Of a stretch of 39,325 nt of DNA, positions 14,107-19,432 are shown one piece after another. Under the pieces are notes generated by a model. That model was given only the letters and a program-made list of their open reading frames with translations, had not been told where the DNA came from and did not search any database. The stretch lies in assembly GCA_004296805.1 (NCBI GenBank), contig SCVR01000015.1:1-39325 (forward strand), written 5' to 3'. Each line of letters begins with the position of its first letter. Position 1 is the first letter of the stretch. A program made the translations under genes and the position numbers. The stretch comes from Dehalococcoidia bacterium. GTDB lineage: Bacteria > Chloroflexota > Dehalococcoidia > UBA2979.

Positions 14107-14315
14107 CAGCCCACCGGGAGTGAGTCGATGTAGGCCTGGAGGTCAACGGCGCGGATGACGCGCTTCCCGCTGACGGCGCCGGTCTCGGGGTCCTGCTTCG
14201 TGCGGCGGACCTTGAGGCGGCCGGCGCGGATCTCGGAGTCGAGGTGGGTCTCCGAGAGGCCGGTCGCTGCGACCGCTTCCTTCACCGAGTACGCGAGCTT
14301 GGTGGCGGCGCTCAC
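14106..14315 (-). CDS. xis: Excisionase / MerR-type HTH protein
   Basis: The start is set at GTG 14315 (GTGA overlap with the regulator). The 69-residue protein carries a winged-HTH of the excisionase/MerR type: YSVKEAVAATGLSETHLDSE, then IRAGRLKVRRT, ending in a helix with VDLQAYIDSLP. Its size and position as the second gene of the early operon, next to the Cro-like gene and facing the integrase, fit a recombination directionality factor. The name is inferred from layout. Confidence 0.7.
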   Translation of the reverse strand: MSAATKLAYSVKEAVAATGLSETHLDSEIRAGRLKVRRTKQDPETGAVSGKRVIRAVDLQAYIDSLPVG

Positions 14316-14569
14316 GACGCGGCCCGCTCGAGGTCGGTCACCCCGTGGGGGTTGGCGAGGAGGGCGCGTCGGTCCTCGACGACCAGGGCAGTGAGGAGGG
14401 CGTTGAAGACCTTCGGGGAGACGCGGCGCGAGTGGCCGAGCTCGATCTTCGCGATGTAGGGCCGCTGCACCTTGACCTGCGCGGCGAGTTCGGCGACTCC
14501 GAGGCCGGAGCGTTTGCGGAGCTCCCGGAGCGCGTAGCCGTTGATCTCGATGGTTGTGGGCGTCGCCAT
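14312..14569 (-). CDS. Cro-like XRE-family regulator
   Basis: The 85-residue protein has a complete XRE HTH: YALRELRKRSGLGVAELAAQ, then VQRPYIAKIELGHSRRVSP, with the final helix typical of the fold. It is the first gene of the leftward early operon, directly opposite the repressor, so it takes the Cro position. ATG 14569 lies only 5-6 bp behind a candidate -10 (TTATAT/TATATG) and has no ribosome site, indicating a leaderless message. Confidence 0.8.
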   Translation of the reverse strand: MATPTTIEINGYALRELRKRSGLGVAELAAQVKVQRPYIAKIELGHSRRVSPKVFNALLTALVVEDRRALLANPHGVTDLERAAS

Positions 14570-14737
14570 GCGTACATATAAGCACGTTCAGGAACACTTG
14601 GCAACGAATGCGCACAGGAACTTGCAAGCCCGCGACCTGCGGAACCACATCGGTGTCATTCACGCGGGCAGCGCGACACGCCTAGGTGTTCCTAGGTGGG
14701 TGTAGATGTTCCTGGACGTGTCTGGTCCACTACATCC
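14570..14737. promoter_or_regulatory. Immunity control region with divergent promoters and operator sites
   Basis: The leftward promoter on the minus strand has TTGCCA, 17 bp, then TTATAT (or 18 bp, TATATG) just before the Cro-like start. Four copies of a TGTTCCT/AGGAACW half-site occur: 14590-14596 and 14616-14622 in one orientation, 14687-14693 and 14707-14713 in the other. The first lies within GTTCAGGAAC, in the promoter spacer. CCTAGG is duplicated at 14681-14686 and 14691-14696. The rightward start codon also lacks a ribosome site. This is the expected switch between repressor and Cro. Confidence 0.7.
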
Positions 14738-15076
14738 ATGGACATGAGCGAGCAGGACCGCGCCGACCTGGGCGCTGCGATCAAGCGGCAACGAGAGCGG
14801 CTCTACGGCACCAAGAAAGCCGCCTACGTCGCCGCCGAGGTCAACCAACACACCTGGGAGAAGGCCGAGCGCGGCGAAGCTCTCAGGGGTGACCGTCTAC
14901 GCCGCATCGTGCGGACCCTGTGGCCAGAGACCGAGGGTGACTGGACCCTGATCGACGTCGCCCCCGATCATCAGCCGGCCTCGCTTGAGGATCGCGTGGT
15001 CGCCCTCGAGGAGCAGCTGTCCCGCCTCCTCGCCGAGCACGACGACGACCAGGGCGACCAGGCCACCACGGCATGA
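14738..15076 (+). CDS. Immunity repressor (XRE family with coiled-coil tail)
   Basis: The first coding gene on the rightward side of the switch. Residues 9-70 form an XRE-like HTH (LGAAIKRQRERLYGTKKAAYV, then VNQHTWEKAERGEAL and RIVRTLWP). The C-terminus is acidic and coiled-coil (SLEDRVVALEEQLSRLLAEHD), probably for dimerisation. No protease or cleavage domain of the LexA type is seen, so induction would not be by RecA self-cleavage. ATG 14738 is used; ATG 14744 is the alternative. No ribosome site precedes either, suggesting leaderless translation. Confidence 0.8.
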   Translation: MDMSEQDRADLGAAIKRQRERLYGTKKAAYVAAEVNQHTWEKAERGEALRGDRLRRIVRTLWPETEGDWTLIDVAPDHQPASLEDRVVALEEQLSRLLAEHDDDQGDQATTA

Positions 15077-15456
15077 CCCGTCTGGGCTACGCCCACCAGC
15101 CCGAAGGTGGACCCATCGGCCATTGCGCGCTGCACCCCCAGGGCCCAACGATCAGCGGTGAGTGGGGCCTTGCAGATGAGGGAGCGAGACCGAAGGTGGG
15201 AACCGATACAACCGCGAGCGTGCGGATCACGCTCGCAGCCATCCTGTACACCCTGGCCCTGGCGCTCGGCGTTCTAGGCACAATGGAGAACGACATCCGA
15301 CTGCTGTTCTGGTCGCTGATCGTGACCAAGCCAGCCGCGTTGATCACGGTATACATCATGGGTCAGTCCGATCGACTGAACCTCGAGCGGCTGCTCGACC
15401 GCCTGGTCGAGCGGGCGCGGCAACGGAAGCGCGCGGACGTGACGCCCATCCGCTAG
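15073..15456 (+). CDS. Membrane protein in the lysogeny module
   Basis: ATG 15073 overlaps the repressor stop (ATGA). GTG 15196, with a purine-rich site upstream, is a plausible later start that would give a protein of about 86 residues. Two transmembrane segments are visible (LAAILYTLALALGVLG, and FWSLIVTKPAALITVYIMG), followed by a basic cytoplasmic tail (LLDRLVERARQRKRADV). Co-expression with the repressor would fit a lysogen-expressed superinfection-exclusion or membrane protein, as an inference. Its stop overlaps the convergent integrase stop. Confidence 0.68.
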   Translation: MTRLGYAHQPEGGPIGHCALHPQGPTISGEWGLADEGARPKVGTDTTASVRITLAAILYTLALALGVLGTMENDIRLLFWSLIVTKPAALITVYIMGQSDRLNLERLLDRLVERARQRKRADVTPIR

Positions 15457-16652
15457 CCGAGCTGGAGCCGCTCCCCGACCCTCCGCATCGCGTCGAGGAG
15501 CGGCTCCCGCCGGACCGTCATGTACTTCCTCGACGTGATCACCGAGGAGTGCCCCAGGAGCGCGGTGACGACGTGCTCGTCGACCCCGGCCTCGAGGAGC
15601 ATGGTCGCGGCGAAGTTGCGGCACTCGTGGACGTGGTACGGCCTCCCCGTGGGGTGCCCCACTTCGGCGGTGCCCTGGATGGCGTGCCACTCGTCGCGGT
15701 CGTGCTTGTCGTTCGCCGGCCGCCCCGCGGCGGTGGGCCACACCAGGCCCCACGGGTTCGCTGGGGCGACGTCGCGCCACCTCAGCAGTCCGTCACGGAC
15801 CGGCTCGAGCAGCGGCACCACCCGGTAGCCGGCCTTCGACTTCGGCCGGATCAGGTGGAACGAGTCGACGAGGTGACGGGCCTCGAACCCGTCTGGCACA
15901 CGGAACCCGGACGACCGGTCACGGGGGATCTTGTACGGGAGCGGCTGCAGCTGCCACTCGATCACCGCTTCGCCGAAGCCGCCCGCGTCGAAGTCGACCG
16001 CGTCCCAGGTGAGACCGAGGCACTCCCCCATCCGCTGCCCGTACAGCAGCGTGAACAGCCACCGGGAGCCGTGCGGGAGCTCGGCGGCCACCCTCAGGCA
16101 CGCGAGGCCCTGGTCGACGCTCATCGCCTGCCGGTCGGACTTCTCCGACCTCGGGGTCTCCACCAGCAGCACCCGTGGTGGCACCGGGTGCCCCTCACGC
16201 ATCGCCGCACGGAGCATCGTCATCAACGCCCGGTGCGTGTCGGCGGCCTGGCGGCCGGCCGCGCGCTGCGCCTCGGCCACCGCCCGGACGTCGCGGGGGC
16301 TGAGCTGCTCGAGCCGCTTGTGCCCGATCGTGGGGATCACCCAGTTCTTGATCGGGTTCGCCGCCGCGTTGTACCCCTTCGGTGAGAGCTCGCGAACACG
16401 GATCGCGAGGTACTCCTCCGCCCAGGCCTTCACCGTCACCCGGTGCGCGGTCTCCTGGCCGGCCTTGTGCTTGGCGATCCGGTCGCGGAGCTTGCGCTTC
16501 GCCTCGGCCTCGGTCTTCGCGGTGACGTAGAGCCGCCGTCGAGTGCCCTTGTTGGTGAACCCGGCCTCGATGGTGCCGACCCAGCGGCCATCTGAGGCGC
16601 GGCGGTGGATGCCCCCGCTGCCGTACTCGCGGCGACCGCGCTTGCCGGTCAT
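15453..16652 (-). CDS. int: Tyrosine integrase
   Basis: The 399-residue site-specific recombinase has an N-terminal arm-binding domain (YGSGGIHRRASDGRW, then residues 40-65 basic), a SAM-like core-binding domain (residues 75-155) and a C-terminal catalytic domain. The catalytic set is complete: Arg207 (in YGQRMGE), Lys273 (KSKAGYR), His342 and Arg345 (HECR), His368 (LLGHSS) and Tyr377 (SRKYM). The start is set at ATG 16652; ATG 16682 is the alternative. attP lies just upstream of the gene, as is usual, and the gene is convergent with the lysogeny genes. Confidence 0.95.
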   Translation of the reverse strand: MTGKRGRREYGSGGIHRRASDGRWVGTIEAGFTNKGTRRRLYVTAKTEAEAKRKLRDRIAKHKAGQETAHRVTVKAWAEEYLAIRVRELSPKGYNAAANPIKNWVIPTIGHKRLEQLSPRDVRAVAEAQRAAGRQAADTHRALMTMLRAAMREGHPVPPRVLLVETPRSEKSDRQAMSVDQGLACLRVAAELPHGSRWLFTLLYGQRMGECLGLTWDAVDFDAGGFGEAVIEWQLQPLPYKIPRDRSSGFRVPDGFEARHLVDSFHLIRPKSKAGYRVVPLLEPVRDGLLRWRDVAPANPWGLVWPTAAGRPANDKHDRDEWHAIQGTAEVGHPTGRPYHVHECRNFAATMLLEAGVDEHVVTALLGHSSVITSRKYMTVRREPLLDAMRRVGERLQLG

Positions 16653-16760
16653 GGCCGTCTCACATCCCGTCGCACATCTCATTGTTGCCTATAGGCCGCT
16701 ATGGGCTGGTTTCCACGCTTGTTTCAGGCGTAATCGGCTACTCTGAGCGTACCAAACGGA

Positions 16761-16808
16761 CGCCTCCTAAGCGAAAGGTCGCGAGTTCGACTCTCGCCTG
16801 GGGCACCC
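16761..16808 (+). other. attP: attP core: 3' half of a tRNA-Arg(CCT) gene
   Basis: The sequence contains a 7-nt anticodon loop CTCCTAA (16764-16770, anticodon CCT), a variable region, a perfect T-arm (stem GCGAG/CTCGC with TTCGACT loop, 16781-16797) and the 3' acceptor strand CTGGGGC with discriminator A at 16805. The left half (D-arm and 5' acceptor) is absent, and the anticodon stem pairs only 3 bp, so homology begins near 16761. This is the expected signature of an integration site inside a host tRNA gene that restores the 3' end. It lies next to int, with phage genes on both sides. Confidence 0.85.
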
Positions 16809-16823
16809 TAGTTTCATCCACTT

Positions 16824-16845
16824 TGACAGCCATCATGACAGCCAT
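16824..16845. repeat. Two direct TGACAGCCAT repeats beside attP
   Basis: TGACAGCCAT occurs at 16824-16833 and 16836-16845, starting 12 bp apart and 16 bp from the attP core. The layout matches arm-type integrase or excisionase binding sites. No third copy was noticed on the other side. Confidence 0.55.
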
Positions 16846-16874
16846 TGGTCCGGATTTGCGCTACGCTCGCGCCC

Positions 16875-17291
16875 ATGAAGCGTGGCCTCGCCGCTACAGC
16901 CGCCCTCCTCGCGGTCCAGCTGGCCGCGCTGACACCGCAGGCCGCCGCTGAGCGACCGCGGGCCGACCTCACGCCCGGGTGCGTCGACTTCGACGAGTAC
17001 CGGTCGGCGTTCTGGGTCGAGACCAAGCAGCGCGTCGACCAGCGGCTCCGCTCCCACGGCCGCCGCGTGCCGTTCGCCGGCGAAGTCGACTTCGCGACCG
17101 GCGAGGCGTACGTCGATGGGTCCCGGTACGTGAAGTTCGTCTACCCGGGGTGCAGCGACGCGCTCGTCTACTTCATCTACGAGCGGCCCACCCGCTACCA
17201 CAAGTCACGGGTCTGGGTGCAGATGCGCTACCGAGACCACGACTTCCCGGGCAGGACCCGGTCAGCGGTACGCGGCGGGCACCTCAGGTAG
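16875..17291 (+). CDS. Secreted hypothetical protein next to attP
   Basis: The start is set at ATG 16875: the first 25 residues (KRGLAATAALLAVQLAALTP) form a clear Sec signal peptide ending in AAA. The mature part is about 113 residues, with two Cys (GCVDF and PGCSDA) able to form a disulfide, and a beta-rich centre (RYVKFVYP, ALVYFIYERP). No family is recognised. Position on the attP side away from int is typical of lysogenic-conversion genes. Its 3' end overlaps the convergent EEP gene by 30 bp. Confidence 0.7.
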   Translation: MKRGLAATAALLAVQLAALTPQAAAERPRADLTPGCVDFDEYRSAFWVETKQRVDQRLRSHGRRVPFAGEVDFATGEAYVDGSRYVKFVYPGCSDALVYFIYERPTRYHKSRVWVQMRYRDHDFPGRTRSAVRGGHLR

Positions 17292-18065
17292 CTCGCGCAC
17301 CCCAGAGACCGGGATCGTGACCGGGACGTAACAGAGGCCGTCGCGGTGGTCGGTGACAGTGCCGGCGGCCTCGGGGATCGTGCCGCCGTCGCCGAAGTCG
17401 ACCAGGGCGTTGCCGTAGATGGCCTGCACGTCAGCGTCGGCGCCCTTGTTGGCGCGGATCCCGTCCGGGAGCCACCGGTCGGCGCCGTTCCAGTCGCCTG
17501 AGAGCACGCAGGGGAGGCCGATCCGCTCGCAGGCGACCGCGTACGCGCCGAGCTCTCGCACGATGCGCCGGCGGGTCCTCTCGCTTGCGGCGCGAGCGCC
17601 CGGGACGTGTACGACGACCTTCGCGAGCGGTGCGCCGAGCGCCGTGACCAGCAGCCTGACGATCATGGAGATCCGTCGGACCCCGAACGCATACTTGAAC
17701 CGCAGTGCACAGCCGTCGGCGACCTCGAGGCGGCCACGGAGCGCGAGCGCGTTGGCGACGGTCAGCCGGCCCTTGGCCAGGACGGTGTTCGCGCGGCCAC
17801 GGATCCTCAGCCACTTCGGGTGCTCGGCCCACGCCGCGTTGCCGCGAGAGGAGTCCTCGTTGAGGGCCACCGCGACCGGTAGGTCGCGGGTCTCGACGCC
17901 GAGCGCCTTCGCGACCTTCCGGCGCGTCTGGGCGAGCATGGTGACCAGGCCGTGGACGCGCCGTGGGAACGGCCACAGCTTGGCCTTGGGTCCCCGGATC
18001 TGGCCGGGAGTGTTCCCGGCGACCGCCAGGACCGTGTCGGTGTCCGCTGTCGGGGGGCGTGTCAC
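17262..18065 (-). CDS. Endonuclease/exonuclease/phosphatase (EEP) family enzyme
   Basis: The start is set at GTG 18065 (GTGA overlap). The 267-residue protein shows the EEP motif order: an N-terminal strand with VAGNTPG (metal-side Asn), VALNEDSS (Glu), VVVHVPGAR (His), VLSGDWNGADR (catalytic Asp/Asn) and a terminal TVTDHRDGLCYV (Asp-His). The family hydrolyses phosphodiester bonds in DNA, nucleotides or lipids with Mg2+. It is last in the lysis cluster, an unusual place. Possible roles are nuclease or phospholipase-like activity; the substrate cannot be told. Confidence 0.7.
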   Translation of the reverse strand: MTRPPTADTDTVLAVAGNTPGQIRGPKAKLWPFPRRVHGLVTMLAQTRRKVAKALGVETRDLPVAVALNEDSSRGNAAWAEHPKWLRIRGRANTVLAKGRLTVANALALRGRLEVADGCALRFKYAFGVRRISMIVRLLVTALGAPLAKVVVHVPGARAASERTRRRIVRELGAYAVACERIGLPCVLSGDWNGADRWLPDGIRANKGADADVQAIYGNALVDFGDGGTIPEAAGTVTDHRDGLCYVPVTIPVSGVRELPEVPAAYR

Positions 18066-18178
18066 AGGCCTATCCGTCCCTGGGCGTGGTCGTGGATGAT
18101 CGCGCCGACCACGGCGCCGATGATCGGCGCGGCGACACCGAGCAGCACCCCGAGAAAGAACACGACGGGGCGGCTCAC
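18062..18178 (-). CDS. Tiny membrane protein (38 residues)
   Basis: GTG 18178 overlaps the stop of the 26-residue gene (GTGA), and its own stop overlaps the EEP gene start. One hydrophobic segment (VVFFLGVLLGVAAPIIGAVV) is followed by a short His/Asp/Arg tail. Its position after the endolysin suggests a pinholin-, antiholin- or spanin-like helper, but this is only positional. Confidence 0.65.
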   Translation of the reverse strand: MSRPVVFFLGVLLGVAAPIIGAVVGAIIHDHAQGRIGL

Positions 18179-18255
18179 CGCGCACCCACGATGAACATCA
18201 GCCCGAACCCGATCACCAGGCCCAGGAAGACGTACGGGAGCAGGCCGCGGTTCAT
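18175..18255 (-). CDS. Tiny membrane protein (26 residues)
   Basis: ATG 18255 overlaps the endolysin stop (ATGA), and TGA 18175-18177 overlaps the next start (GTGA). The whole product is essentially one transmembrane helix (LPYVFLGLVIGFGLMFIVGA). With the 38-residue protein it forms a coupled pair directly downstream of the endolysin. This strict stop-start chaining supports that it is a real gene despite its size. Confidence 0.6.
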   Translation of the reverse strand: MNRGLLPYVFLGLVIGFGLMFIVGAR

Positions 18256-18980
18256 TCCTCGGCCCGGTCCCTCCGGTGCTCCTGGCGCACCACGCTCGGG
18301 GCGTTCGCGGCCTGCTTGAGCAGCTGCTCGACCGCGAGCTCCTGGCCCTTCGGCTTGTACCGCATGAACGCCTCGACCAGCTTCTCGGCGTCAGCATCAG
18401 TCAGCGCCATGATGCCCTCCTCTTCCTTGTTCACCAGCGCCCGTGCGTGGGCGAGGATCTCGGGTAGCTGCGCGATCCGTACGTCGGTCGGGCAGACCTT
18501 CCCGCGGCTCCCCGACCACAGCTCGCCCCCCGAGACGCGGCCCGGGAACCGGTAGCGGGAGAAGTCACCGTCGATGCCCTGCCGGTGGTACGCCAGCCCC
18601 CGGGACATGGCCCGGCTGTTCGGGCACAGCTCGAGGGGGATGTCGTGGGTCTGGTGCGCCCAGGCGAGGATCCGGCCGTTCGCCTCGACCTGCTCGAGAG
18701 TCAGCGGCACCCACTCCGGGAGCGTCGGAGTGCCGCCGAACCTGGGCCCGTGGTCCTCGTTCTCGATGGCGATGACCCGGTGGTTGCCGTTGAGGTTGGC
18801 CGCGGACCGGTAGCGGGTGTCGCGGGACTGCAGGATGGTCCCGTCGGCCTTGACCGAGAAGTGCGCGGCGTGCGCCGGCGCATAGCCGACGATGGTGTGC
18901 ACGCAGACCACGTCGTAGCGGTCCATCTCGACCTTCGGAGAGTGCTCGCCCTGCCACAGCGCGCCCGGCATCTTGGCCAC
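18252..18980 (-). CDS. Endolysin, N-acetylmuramoyl-L-alanine amidase
   Basis: The 242-residue protein has an amidase-2/PGRP fold with VVCVHTIVGY (zinc His28), AIENEDHG (catalytic-side Glu75), LAYHRQGIDGD (His132) and VCPTD (third ligand near residue 166). After residue 180 a helical tail (LTDADAEKLVEAFMRYK) resembles a short C-terminal oligomerisation or binding segment, not a known cell-wall repeat. It would cleave the amide bond between muramic acid and the peptide stem. The next genes are tiny membrane proteins. Confidence 0.9.
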   Translation of the reverse strand: MAKMPGALWQGEHSPKVEMDRYDVVCVHTIVGYAPAHAAHFSVKADGTILQSRDTRYRSAANLNGNHRVIAIENEDHGPRFGGTPTLPEWVPLTLEQVEANGRILAWAHQTHDIPLELCPNSRAMSRGLAYHRQGIDGDFSRYRFPGRVSGGELWSGSRGKVCPTDVRIAQLPEILAHARALVNKEEEGIMALTDADAEKLVEAFMRYKPKGQELAVEQLLKQAANAPSVVRQEHRRDRAEE

Positions 18981-18982
18981 GA

Positions 18983-19417
18983 TCAGGCTTCCTTGATGTG
19001 GGTGACGGTGAGAAGCGCCGGGACGGTGGAGGCAGCGCCGCGGTAGACGTTCCCGGTCCCGGCGTAACGGTCGCCGGTCGCCACGAACGTCTTGTTCCCG
19101 GTGGCCGTGGCGGTGTACTCACGGCGCACGTAGAACGCCTTGATCACCGACGCGATCGGCATCACGCCGACGTCGAACGCGAGGAGCGTGCCGGTCAGAT
19201 TGTCCTCGCGGAGGTTGACCTGGACCTGGTCGTTGGCGACGCTCGAGGCGAACCCCGCCCAGAACTCCACGAGATACCGTTCGCCGTTGACGAGCGCAGC
19301 GGTGACGGAGTCGGTGACCGTCTCGGTCGTCGTGAACGTCGTCGAGTTCGACGTCGCGGTGGTCGTGGCGATCCGGCCGCCGTGCCAGGCCTCGATCACC
19401 TCACCAGCACTGGGCAT
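18983..19417 (-). CDS. Minor tail / structural protein
   Basis: The 144-residue, beta-rich protein has Thr/Ser-rich strands (ATTTATSNSTTFTTTETVTD) and a NVYRGAASTVPALLTVTHI end, like beta-sandwich tail-tip or fibre proteins of actinophages. It lies between the large minor tail protein and the endolysin, a usual site for receptor-binding or tail-tip proteins. No catalytic motif is present. Confidence 0.68.
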   Translation of the reverse strand: MPSAGEVIEAWHGGRIATTTATSNSTTFTTTETVTDSVTAALVNGERYLVEFWAGFASSVANDQVQVNLREDNLTGTLLAFDVGVMPIASVIKAFYVRREYTATATGNKTFVATGDRYAGTGNVYRGAASTVPALLTVTHIKEA

Positions 19418-19432
19418 GGTTCCTCCTGATGC

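Noticed and set aside
16761-16808. Complete tRNA gene
   Set aside because: Only the 3' half is present; there is no D-arm or 5' acceptor, so it is an attachment site rather than a functional tRNA.
16823-16828. TTGACA as the -35 of the secreted-protein promoter
   Set aside because: No suitable -10 is found 16-18 bp downstream; the sequence is part of the TGACAGCCAT repeat.
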